From: Rosellinia necatrix
Lineage: Eukaryota; Ascomycota; Sordariomycetes; Xylariales; Xylariaceae
Length of the DNA stretch: 64,000 bases
NCBI GenBank assembly: GCA_021209875.1
Contig: JAGYVD010000005.1
Coordinates: forward strand, 124,001 to 188,000
Direction: 5' to 3'
Positions within the stretch are counted from its first letter, which is position 1. The number at the start of each line of letters is the position of its first letter. Positions 35,296-46,210 of this stretch are shown piece by piece. A program made the position numbers and the translations under genes. The notes below the pieces were generated by a model. That model had not been told where the DNA came from. It worked only from the letters and a program-made list of their open reading frames with translations, and searched no databases.

Positions 35296-35323
35296 ATAAA
35301 GATTTATTTTCATGTATAGTTGG
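34293..35323. other. intergenic between RPS29 and COX11
   Basis: Holds the 3' region of RPS29 and, near COX11, a (TA)n microsatellite at 35263-35291. No gene seen; frames in 34301-34680 are downstream of RPS29 and lack features. Confidence 0.5.
35263..35291. repeat. (TA)n microsatellite
   Basis: About fourteen AT units just downstream of the COX11 stop codon. Confidence 0.9.
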
Positions 35324-36610
35324 TTATGTCGTCACGGTAGGGAAGTTCTTGAACGACCCATTATTATCATACTTGGCCTCTGCAAAAGCAAGAAAGAAGA
35401 AAAAAAAGAAATTGTCAGTCAACTGAGCAACAAATAAAAAAGAAGAGAAAAATCGAAAAAAAAAAAAAAATTGATGAAGAAAACGTACTAAAGAAGGTAT
35501 AACTCAGCGTGACCTCGTTGATGCCGCGCATGTTGAGGTCGAGGAGGAGGTCGGGGTCGAGGTAGAAGAAGACGGGCATGTCGACGGACTCGCCGGCGGC
35601 GAGGCGCTGCTCCTCGAAGCAGAAGCACTGGATCTTGCTGAAGTAGGGGGCGACCTGGGCCGGCGTGACGCTGTACGTCGCGACCCCAATGATGTCGGCG
35701 TCGCCGCGGTTCGTGGCCGTGTAGAACGCCAGCGCCGTCTCCCCCGGCAGCACGCGCACCTCGCGCTGCTGCGGCGCGAACTTCCACGGCAGCACGTCCG
35801 ACACCGACGCGTTGAACGTCACCCGGATCCGCCGCGCGTCCCGCACCGGCACCAGCCGCGCCGCCTGCTCCGCCTCGTCGCCGCCGCCGTGGCCCGGTGC
35901 TTTGATCGGCTGTCCGCCCCAACCTGTCGTCTGGCAGATCTGTTTTTTTTTATCGCCCCCATGCTCCCCTCCTCTCCCCCGTGGGAGGAGGAAGAGGAGA
36001 AGGAGAGCGGGGTGTGGTCAGCATTGGTGGGCGTATATAATTCCAGCCGTGGCATATTTATCGTTCGGCGGGGGGGGGTGTGTGTGTATGGGTGGATGTT
36101 GGTACAGGCAGAGAGAGAGCCGGAGGAGGTGACGAACCATCTTGTACATGGGCACAGAGCCGTATGAGAAAGCGACGGTGCCGAGGATGATGCTGAGGGT
36201 GTAGAACCTATAACACATGGCAGACGCATAAGCTTCCCTTTCCTTTCCTTTCCTTTCCTTTCCTTTCCTTTTCCTTTCCTTCCCATGCCATTTCCCTCCC
36301 TCCCTCAACCAACAACTCCCCCTTCCCCGTAGGTGAGAATTGACATTGCGTACATGGTCGTCCGGTTTTTATATTTATAGTGCTCACGCAGGCGCTCCAT
36401 GGACGGCGACTCCGCATGCGCCTGTCCTCGCTGTGCCTTTGTCGTATTCGATATCGTTCTGCTGCTACTACCGCTACTGCTGGTGGTGTTGCGGCCGGCG
36501 GCGGCGGGGAATTGGCTCGCTCGGGGGAGTCCTCGCCGGCATGACGCACATGCCCATGGCGAGGCGTTCGACTGGAGCGCCCTCCGCGAGAATCGGGGCA
36601 GCGGGTTCAT
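35324..36610 (-). CDS. COX11: cytochrome c oxidase assembly protein Cox11 (CtaG)
   Basis: Inner-membrane copper chaperone that delivers copper to the CuB site of Cox1. Four exons (36610-36354, 36207-36138, 35939-35489 and 35379-35324) give 277 aa. A basic, Ser-rich N-terminus suits a mitochondrial presequence. Exon 2 provides the single membrane helix (FYTLSIILGTVAFSYGSVPMYKM). Exon 3 holds ICQTTGWGG and the copper-binding CFCFEEQ, then FFYLDPDL. The 56-nt last exon gives the tail KAKYDNNGSFKNFP. Intron 1 (36208-36353) uses donor GTACGC, chosen because it yields NRTTM-FYTLS in phase, and contains a (CCTTT)n repeat. Intron 2 (35940-36137) uses donor GTTCGT; intron 3 is 35380-35488. Confidence 0.93.
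36236..36283. repeat. (CCTTT)n in COX11 intron 1
   Basis: About nine 5-bp units on the plus strand, entirely inside an intron. Confidence 0.88.
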
Positions 36611-37108
36611 GGTGTGTGGCGGCGTTGGCGGTTTGGTGAGTTTCTCTGCCGGCGCCAGTGGGCTGATGTAACTTCCTGTCAGATGTTTTGTCGTAGTGGA
36701 ATTTAGGTAGTGTAGGATTGCGGCCGCTGATCGGTTACAGGGGAGCCTCGGGAGTCTCCAGGGGTGTTCCCAGGTCCACTATAGCTGTAACGGTGCGCAA
36801 CCACTGTGGTAACAGCCTCCACTGGAGCTTCAAGCTTACCTACCCAGGTACGTAGCTTCGGCTGGACGCAAGTCGACTTTCCCCGGACACAGTCGGAGTT
36901 TACTTTGTTCTAGGATGGGGTTTCAGGAACAAAATAAATTGATATATGTATAACTAGGTAGGTATATAATATATATAGGATCGTGTACATTTTGTAAAGT
37001 ACCCCCCAACGCCTCAACATGCTATGTTCTATGCGACACAATTCAGTGTTTGAAATCCAATACAGCCTCCATAGGAATTAGGTAAATAGGTGGCCAGGTA
37101 GTGTACAA
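36611..37108. other. intergenic
   Basis: Between COX11 and the oxidoreductase. No gene. An imperfect inverted repeat (GGTTACAG ... CTGTAACGG) spans about 36734-36792. Confidence 0.5.
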
Positions 37109-38775
37109 TCACGCCGTCCGCTTGTTCGTGAAGTTTTTGCTGATCCCGATCACCCGGGCCGATACGCGAGCCTTGGTCGTATTGAATAGTCGGTCGGGAA
37201 GGTCGATGAGGAAGATCTGGATAATTAGGATTATGATTCGCAACAACCAATCCAATATACCCAGGACCGGTTGCCTGCCGGTGCCAAATGGAGTCTCGAC
37301 AAACTCAAAGGGCAAACGTGCGCCGAGATGCGAGATGGCCACTTGCAGTCCACTGCTGAAGCCGTCCTCGTGAAAGCCATATCCCGTCCATGCGCCGGCG
37401 TAGCTGATTCCACGCTTGTTTTGGATTCTGGGGAGTTGCTCCAGTGCCCGGACAGCTTCGGGGGTGTATATGGGGTGTGAGTATGAGTATCGGCCCTGTA
37501 CCTTCCCGGGTTTTGGCTCATGGATAGGGTTCAAGGTAACAAGGACGTTTCCAAATGCCTCGCGCGGGATATGTTGTAGAACATTCATGTCATAAGTCAA
37601 AGAGACTTGATCGATATCCTTACCAGTCCACGGCGACGATGTGGCGAGGTAGTTCCATGAGGCCCATGCCTTCGCCCGCGTAGGCATCAGAGAGAGGTCG
37701 GAGTGAAGAACGCATGTGTTTTCGGATGTATGGAAGTTACACATGATCGCTCTCTCCTCCTCGGTGGCCGATGGTGCGATAATCTGAAAGGCCTGGTCGC
37801 CATGCGTGGCTAGAATGACATGGTCGTAAACGTCCGATTTGCCGTTCTCCAGGTGCAGCCTCACCTGACCATTCTTGTCGTTCGAGAGATGCTTCACCGC
37901 AGTCTTGAGAAAGAGATGATTCGGGGGGAATCCCCTCATGACAGCATCGATGTATGACTTTGCACCGTTTGCTAATGTCAACCAGTCTGACGTCGTCGAG
38001 AATGTGTTCAGCAGATGATGATCCCACCTAAGTTCTCCCGTTAGCATCTGTAGCCGCCACGAGAGCCCCAGTGTGCAACTTACATAGACCTAACTAACGT
38101 GATAGTAGGAAACTGCATGGCGCAGCTGTTCGGACTCAACCTCCACATGGCGGCGGTGATGGGGATAAGGTAGGCATTCCGAAACATGTCGGAGTAACCT
38201 TGCCTGTCCAGGTAATGGCCAATGGTCTCTAGGGTCTTCGGGGATGATTTGAGGTCATCCGAACCGGGTCTCTCGTCTCTCAAAAGGTCCAGGGCAAACT
38301 GGTTGAAGCGGATGATGTCGAAAAGCAGCCTCCACATCCTTGGTGAGAAGAAGTTGATTCTCTGGCAAAAAAAGGCATCGAGGCCATTGCTCGCCCATTC
38401 GAACCTCCCCTTGTCCCGCGAGAACCCGAAGGTCATCTCCGTCGCGACAGTTGGGACATTGGCCTTCCTCAGAAAATTGATGAAATTAGCTATGACGATG
38501 TTAGCGGAAGCGGTGCTTGGGAACGAGGTGGTGCTGGAGAGCTACGGACGGTATGTTGCTGTGTTTAGCACGGTGAAGCCGGTGTCGACCAGGGTCTTGA
38601 ATTTCCCATTCTTCCACTCCACCGTATTCGTGTGGCCGCCCAGGCGGTCGGCGGCCTCGTAGAGGTATACATCGTGATGTGTGCGATTCAAAGCCCAGAG
38701 TGCCGCGATTCCTGCCGAGCCGCCACCGACTATGGCCACTTTTTTCCTGGGCACCGGGTTAACGAATGATGTCAT
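37109..38775 (-). CDS. FAD-dependent amine-oxidase-like oxidoreductase
   Basis: Flavoprotein oxidoreductase of the NAD(P)-binding Rossmann/amine oxidase type; the substrate is unknown. Three exons (38775-38550, 38489-38084 and 38027-37109) give 516 aa. The N-terminus has the dinucleotide-binding motif [17 protein letters not shown] followed by [13 protein letters not shown], the usual FAD second motif. The C-terminal FAD-contact region reads [18 protein letters not shown] hydrophobic stretch ([14 protein letters not shown]) near the end could anchor it to a membrane. Intron 1 (38490-38549) uses donor GTCCGT and yields NTATYPNFINFL; intron 2 (38028-38083) has a clear GCTAAC branch site. The domain order is like that of flavoproteins found next to cyclopropane-fatty-acid synthases, but no such gene is adjacent here. 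Confidence 0.85.
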
Positions 38776-41700
38776 TGATAGGTATTTTACGATATGCCTA
38801 AAAATGAGACGGTGCTAGAAGCGGCTAAAGAGGGGGGAAGGGGGGGGAACCTGGAATTGAGACGGGTTATGAAGGAAAAGGGGTATCGAAGGCATGCAGT
38901 GTTTTATATATAAGCCTGGACGACTTCTGCTGTAGTGGGGGGAGGATATTGAGACAGAGGCGCGACGGTTGCGTCTAAAGATAAGTATGTAGATAGATAT
39001 GCTGGTTGGCACCGGCACGCACCGGTACGCACCGGTCGGTACGCAACCAGAATTCGGAATGATGTGGCATAATTAGCTACCTGCCGTCTGCCAGCAGCCA
39101 GAGCAACGACCAGTAAGGCACATCCACAGGCACTACCACAGGCATTACCACAGGCATTATGCAACGTGACGACGACTAACGGAAGGCGAGGCGGACGGGG
39201 TGCCTAGGCACGGGGCTGGATGGGGGGCACCGTGGCGCTTTTTGGTGCAATCAATCAACCGGCCTCAATCGACAACAGCACACAGTTCAACTTCCAACAG
39301 CGCAGTGGCGAACGTCGCGTCGCAAACAACCACAAGAGCCAACCGCACCCGTCCACCACCACGTCCACCTCCACCACCACCATCACCACCACCCTTCTCA
39401 TCAACCTCAACGCAACAAGCGACGAACAGGTAGACGACGAGAGAAAAGAAAAAAAAAAAAAGAAGAAAAAAAAAAAAGAGCGTTTCGAAGGGCAGCTCCT
39501 CCTTGCTGCGCTGGTTACTTACATGCGGTGATCCTGGTAATTCCCTCTCATGGTAGGGGGCGCCGGCCAGCGTGGAGCTCGGCCTGCTACTGTGTACTTG
39601 ACTATGATGGCATAAATGGCGATAAGAGGTGTCGGTGACAATGTCCGGATAGACCTGGGTATACTTATGTGCCTCGGCAAGATAATGTAGGTGGTTGAGT
39701 CCGTGATAATGGAGCGAACCTGGGAAGAGGTTGAGCTTCGATTCGCTCGATTCGCTGGATTCGCTGGGTTGAATCCCCCCCCGGTTCGGGCGATCAGCTG
39801 TGCTGACGGAAATGCACGGGCGGGCGGGCGCTACTTACAGGCGCTACTTACGGATGCCTTCCTCTTTCGCCCTCCGATGCCCCCGAAAATAAGTATTTTA
39901 TCGAAGTCTAGAGCTTGCATGTGATATGTACCTGCTCAGACTAACCTGACCTTGGGCAAGTACGTCCAAAGATGGGAAAGCCTTTAGCCTCGACTGCGGT
40001 TATCGAACCAGCGACGACCCAAGTGGACATAAATACCTACACTACACTGTCTACACAGCATCCACATTACCTAGGTAGTTAACTACTGCCTAGATACAGC
40101 GTGATACAGCAGCATGCGCACCATACTAGATCGAGCACCCCACCACAGCTCGCAGAATTGGAAGGATTTGAGTGCCGCGTACCCGTACCCGTGGATGACG
40201 GGACTGGAGCCTGTATCACGACCCTTCTGCTACCTACCTCACACACTTGGCATAACTAGGCCATAGCTAGGCCATAACTAGGCCATAGCTGGGCAGGTAT
40301 TGAAAACTTGAACGAGCAATTCCGTGTGCCTGTTTATGCCAGTCAGCACTCGCAGTAAATAGACCCACGAGCAGGCGCATCGGGAACATCAGAAGGTCAG
40401 AACTTAGTCTAAACCACCGTTTTTGCCACACCATTCCAAGGCCACGCAAACGGGCACAGGTTCAAAACATGATTATCGCATGGCGACCCGACGTACAGGG
40501 TACACCCATTCAGAGTGCATGCGATTGCAGGTCTACCAGGTTAGGTACTAAGCAGGCAGGTAGGTATGTAGTTATGTGTCATGTTATATCTGTCTCCCAT
40601 AAGAAATGTCGAGGCTCAACGGGACCGAATACTCAGAGGCGGCGATCCGGAGACCGCCGTCTTATATCCAATTCTTATAAAGCGCCTATTTGGTCTGCCC
40701 GGCTAATTCAACTCCACGCTCGTGAGGATCGAGAAATGCGGAGCCTAATAACTGCATTCGGGGGTCAACTTTCATAATGAAGAAAAGAAGGTCAAGAGAA
40801 GAGGGTGCGAAAATTATTACGCGCCATTATATAGGTAGGTTATCGCTAGTGGGCCCCCTGGAGCACGGACCATAAACTATCAATTCACTTACCTTTAGGT
40901 AGGTAGGTAGGTACATAACCTACAAGTATGGTACTTCGTACCCCGAAAATATGTGTTGGCTGGTGTTGTGGGGTAGGCCATGTGGCTTACACAGACCGCC
41001 AGATGCGAAACATATATGTGGCTGGGATGGCCAATCCATCAATCCGGCCAAGTCCCACCTTTCATATATTCTACCATCAACGTGGACGAGCTAGAACGAA
41101 GTATGGGTGGGTGTTGTGCAGAAGTCGGCCACAGATTGTCAACGTCCATACTTGGTCCGACTAGATGGCAGCGTTCAGACACTGCATGAGGACAACGGGA
41201 ACGCTAATGACGCCATTTCTGGCAGAAGGACAACATAAACATAACCAACCTAGTGGGAGAGTCGGGTGTGGATCTGACTTGGCCGCCTTGAGATACAGTC
41301 TAGGTACTATCCTAAGCAATACCGTTGGTCCTTACTGACATATAGTCCATTGTCATCCGTAACTAACGATCCCTTCTACATTCATCCAATGTTTTGATGA
41401 GATGAGAAATCACGTCATACCAGGATGTTCCCATAATGGGACTGTATTCAAGCAGTTCGCTATGGGGATAGCTTATCCCCCACTCTCCGTTCCCCTTCGC
41501 TTAGGTGTGTCGCCCCTTCAATGGAAATCAGAAAAGGGGGAAAGAGAAGCCGTGGGGGAAGCCGCCAACGAGAGCAACGGCGATATCACTGTTCGCGGCC
41601 CCGCCTCGTTCGCAAGAGTGATCTTCTCGTTAAAAGGAAACTCACTCGCATTGAACCCAAACACCCACAGGAGCCCTCGCCCTTCACCCCTCTTCCAAAA

Positions 41701-42276
41701 AATGGCAGAAAGCTACCCGCCGTCCAAGCGAACAGGCCAGCCCACACCCGAGCGAGGTCCCGAACACCGCCCCTGGTCGCCGATGAGTGTCAGCCGTGTC
41801 AGGAAAGCGGGCGGTTAGGTGGGTATGGTGGTCACGGCCTCCTCTTATATCGCCTTTGTCGACTCCGATCTGATCTCCGCTTGCTCAAACCATGGGCGCG
41901 TCTAGCCGTAGCATACGATTCTCGATGACAGAGTCTACACTTTTTTAATACAGCCCTTTCCCATGTTCCATTGGGGTGGTGGGCGCGATCTTATCGTGAC
42001 TTGTAAGACTGAGGGATGCTAAATCTAGGTAGATCTAGGTAAATTAGTGGAGGGCTGCTAAAGCGGCCCAGTGTGGCCGCCATCTAGTACATCGACAGAC
42101 ATAGACACGAACGGGTTTTTAATGAGGTGTCAGCCAGGAATCTCATGATTTGCTTCGCGGAAACAACCTAGCACATGATCCAGTCCAGTAAGAGGAGGTG
42201 GCAAGATACTGGTGAAGTCTGTTTATGTATTAGGCATACTATCCGAACCATCCTCCTCCCAAACAATTCCCCATGC
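38776..42276. other. 3.5-kb intergenic region
   Basis: No gene supported. It contains short tandem repeats at 39009-39047 (CACCGGTACG type), 39124-39161 (ACCACAGGCATT) and 40256-40296 (CCATAACTAGG), an A-rich tract at 39440-39482, TACCTAGGTA at 40068-40077 and TAGGTAGG tracts near 40835-40915. Frames at 41402-41928 are Pro/Arg-rich and featureless. Confidence 0.5.
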
Positions 42277-43273
42277 TCAAGCGCAGATGGCACTATAAGC
42301 TTGGAGGAGAGCGGTCGGGGTGCCGTCGAAATTAGTGAGGCTGGGGTTGCACTGGCCGGGGTTATCCGGGTAGAGAGTGCCCTATAGAAGCCATCATCAT
42401 CAGCGTGGTTCACCAAATAGCCCGATACTTGGCCGTAGCAACTTACATATTCGCCCGAGTTCCAGAAAACGCGCTCGATGACGGCCTGCTGCGAGGCCCA
42501 GCCGATGACGGTGTTCATCCAGTTAATCATGCCCTGCTGGTCGAGGGTGCAGCCCTGGTCGGGGCTGCTGGCGGGCGAGATCTCGGTGATCCAGATGGTC
42601 TTGCCGGGGAACTGGTTCATGACGGTCTGGATGGCGCCGATGGCGCCGTTGGGCTCCGGGTTGTAGATGTGCGCCAGGATGACGGGGAACCGGTCGGCGC
42701 AGTTGCAGGCGGCGAAGAAGTCGGGCAGCCAGTTCGACTGCGGGTACGCCGGGGCCGGCGACAGGTACTTGGTGCCCGTCGAGGCCGAGAAGAAGGGCTG
42801 CAGAACCGAGGCGGCGTCCTGCGGCGAGAGGATCGGTTGCCCGTAGAACCCGCCGTCGGGCTCGTTCAGGAGCTGTAGGTACTGGGGCGCGTTGGGGCCG
42901 GTCACCAGGTCGACGCCCGGCTGGACGTCGTTGGCCGTGAGCACCATGCGCAGCTGGTTCGCGATCAGGTTCGAATCACCGCCACCAGCGTCGTAGAGCG
43001 TGAAGCCGACTATGCACAGAAAAACAATGTCAGAACCCCCCGAACACACCACTAACAAAGGGATGGGCACTTCGACTCACCCCATAGCGATGTGCCATAT
43101 GACTGCAGTGTCCTGAAACGACCGTTGATGTCGGGCTGGTTATTGACGCCGCTGTTGAAGACTGTGTTCTTGAAGCCTGGGTTGCATGATCGAGTCTCGA
43201 GTTGGGATTCGATAGGGCTACTGGCGGCGCCGGCAGCAGCCATAGCCACGGCGATGAGTGTCTTACTATGCAT
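42277..43273 (-). CDS. secreted GH128 glucanase-like protein
   Basis: Glycoside hydrolase family 128 (Asl1-like catalytic domain), a family of endo-beta-1,3-glucanases in fungal cell-wall remodelling. Three exons (43273-43081, 43009-42447 and 42381-42277) give 286 aa. A signal peptide (MHSKTLIAVAMAAAGAASS) precedes the domain. The two expected catalytic glutamates lie in LLNEPDGG (acid/base) and WITEISPAS (nucleophile). Introns are 43010-43080 (GTGAGT...GCATAG) and 42382-42446 (GTAAGT...TATAG). Splicing the second intron replaces an unconvincing read-through with GTLYPDNPGQCNPSLTNFDG and the stop at 42277. Cysteine pairs in the loops fit a secreted protein. Confidence 0.88.
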
Positions 43274-44441
43274 CCTGGTATGACCTGATGTTGGATGTCC
43301 AGACTAAACCTGTGAGGTAGTGGTTCTCTATGATATTTCTATCTTCCGGCGTCGCCGGTCCCTATGTTAAATAGACTTTTTTTCTGCTCCTTTGTAAGCC
43401 CATGACGCATCTTGCATATGGATCTGATACTGAGAGCCCGACTGTCTGACCTTCTCGTTGTGGTCTTTTCCGGAGCTCGAACTACCGCCTTCATCCTACG
43501 ACACCTTCTTTTGAGGGTAGTGCACCTGGCGATCATGATGCATGGAACAAAATAGTGGAAATAATGGCTTTATACCTGTTAGCTAGCACGTATCGCGCGC
43601 ACCTAGCGTCCTCCCACCGCTGCGGCGATAACGAACAACTGGCTTTTTATAGCGTAGCTCGACGCTGTTCCAGATGCTCTAGTACTGACTGGACCTGGAC
43701 GCTCGCGCTAAGGCATGACCAACCGTCGTGGCTCCAGATTCGAGGCTGAGGAGTCGTAGAATACCTGCTTTACATCATAATCATAAGGCAAATAACTAGG
43801 TATGTAGCCTCTATGATACATCGGAATCAAGCTTCAATTGTCTCTCATTTAATTGACCCTTTATCGGAGCGCCTACCCGGTAGTTGATTGCTGCACATAC
43901 AACTGACCCGAGAACTTTGTTTTCCATTCTACGAATATTCATGCATGTATCGATCAATCAGATCGTTACCTACACTAGGTACCTGCATTAGGTAAGTAAC
44001 TAGCCACAGGTAGTTAACTGTCAGTGGATGTGGCTTATGCAGTGCTGTGGGGTGGTGAGATATGTGGCTTGTGCGCCTAGATCTCTGAATCGGGGTAGAC
44101 CCACCCCATGCCTCGCATGCATTTGGATTTGGAATTGCAGGTGCCTGGATGACCCGGCCTCGTGGGTTACGCAACAATCATCATCATCGGGCCAGCCTCC
44201 AAACTAGCATCTCCGACACCAACCACATCCGACGATAACCCCCTCCCTCCCCAAACAACGCACTGTACAGCCTTTAACGCGAGACGATATAATCCGAGCA
44301 ATAATTATCGACGAATCCGAGCGACCACGGATTCCACCGATTTGTGTTCCGCGCCAGAACAGCCGGCAGTCAAAGCGCACCCATAGGCAGTGATAGAGGA
44401 GGGACACGTCAAAGCCCATCAATCAGAACCGGCCGAACAAT
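43274..44441. other. intergenic, divergent promoters
   Basis: Shared upstream region of GH128 (minus) and VTI1 (plus). It contains GTAGGTAC/ACTAGGTACC tracts near 43972-44015. No gene seen. Confidence 0.5.
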
Positions 44442-45485
44442 ATGGCGAACCCCCTCGACACCGACGCCGGCTCCGAGCTGTTCAGCAGCTACGAGGCCGA
44501 GTTCAAGCTCGTGCAGGCCGACCTGACCCAGAAGCTCGACCAGATCCCCGAGCTCAGCGGCGAGCCGCGGAAGGCCGCCGTCAACCAGGCCGAGCGGGCG
44601 CTCGAGGAGGCTGAGGAATTGGTACGCAGATATATCTCCAAAAACCCTAGCATTCAGAGAGACAGAGAGACGGACACCCACATATACATACACGTATATA
44701 CACACACATAGAGAGAGAGAGAGAGATGAAAAGGAAAGAAAAGAAAAGGAAAGGAAAGAAACACCCCTCTTGCTGACCACAACGTTTTTACCATTAGCTC
44801 GGTCAGATGCGCCTCGAGAAGCAGAACATCCCGTCGGCGAACCGGAGCAAGGTGAACGCGCGCCTGCGCAACTTCGAGACGGACGCCGACAAGGCGCGGC
44901 GGAAGCTGCGCGTGCTCGCCGACGACCGGTCCGCGCTCTTCGGGTCGCGGTACACGGACGACCCAGAGGCGGATGGGAGCGGCAGCGGCAACCCGAGCGA
45001 TCGCCAGCTCGAGCAGCGGCAGCAGCTGCTCGCGGGCACCGACCGGCTGGACCGCTCGTCGCAGCGCCTGCGGTCGTCGCAGGCCCTCGCCCACGAGACC
45101 GAGGCCATCGGCGCCGCCACCCTCGCCGACCTCCACGCCCAGCGCGAGCGCATCCAGCACACCGGCGAGATGCTCTTCGAGAGCGAGGGCTACGTCGATC
45201 GCAGCGTCAAGACGCTGCGCGGCATGGCGCGTAGGTAAATCATGCCCTCCCCGGCCCCCGGCCCCTTTCCTCTCTACTTCGTCGTTCCCTCGCTTCTACT
45301 TCGCCGTTCCTTTCGGTGTGCTAGCCTTCTTCTCCTCTTCCCCTTGGCGCAAACAACAAGAGCTAATACGTTTTCTTCTTCTTCCCCCCTAATTTAGGAT
45401 GGCTACAAATCGGGTGATCACCATCGCTATCATCGCCGTCCTCGTGATCCTCATCTTCGCCGTCATCTTCGCTAAGTTCAGATAA
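44442..45485 (+). CDS. VTI1: v-SNARE Vti1
   Basis: Qb-SNARE acting in Golgi, endosome and vacuole fusion. Three exons (44442-44621, 44798-45234 and 45398-45485) give 234 aa. The N-terminal helical domain begins with SELFSSYEAEFKLVQADL. The SNARE motif runs through TDRLDRSSQRLRSSQALAHETE to VKTLRGMARR, where the central glutamine is in ALAHETE-flanking positions. The last exon is a C-terminal anchor (ITIAIIAVLVILIFAVIFAKFR). Introns (176 and 163 nt) are GT-AG; the first is rich in GA and CA repeats. It is divergent from GH128 and convergent with RRP12. Confidence 0.92.
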
Positions 45486-46210
45486 AGAGAGAGAATAGAC
45501 CTTTCAGATCATAATAACCCCTTCCCGCCCTCTCCCCCCTGACTCCCACCTCCCGCGGTACATCCCGAATGGAAACGGAAGGAAAACCGAAGAAAGGGGG
45601 AAAGGGGTACGTGTTAAGAGCACCAATACGCTTGCGCATCATATACCAAGCACCAAAATACCAAACCCCTACCGGGGTTTTATCCAATGTAGTAGTAAAA
45701 CGCTATGTATTTTTTGTTGATGGATTCATGCCTCAGATAATGACGGCATGAGAGAGAGCTTGGCGTTTCAGCGGAGCAAAGAGGGAGTTCGACTGGTTGT
45801 TTTCTTTCCTTTTTTTTTTGCATTACCCAGAAATGGTCCGGATATATACTTATTAGTTGACGTTTTTTTTTGTCGCTCTGCCGTGCGTATATATTATTTC
45901 GAAATTTATATCGGCAGACACAACCAAAACCACTTCAATATCCATGCACTTCATACTAACTAATATTCCTTGCGTGCTCATCATAACTCTTCAGTGTGCC
46001 AGGTTAATTTTATTTATCATTCCTCTATACCCCCATTAACGCCAATAAACCATGGGGCTATGATAAGCATGCTGCATGCTGCCTCAGCTTCTTCAACCAG
46101 TTCCATGAACCTGGATAAACCTCCAGGTACTAGTGAATAGGAGCAATGGAAATGCTGCAAGTGGGTATCATCATCATGTAGGCAGGCAGGGCAAACATTC
46201 ATTCCAGGCT
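45486..46210. other. convergent 3' region of VTI1 and RRP12
   Basis: AT-rich downstream sequence shared by two convergent genes. No further gene seen. Confidence 0.5.

Noticed and set aside
41402..41928. Two overlapping Pro/Arg-rich ORFs
   Set aside because: Featureless composition, no intron structure; treated as chance.
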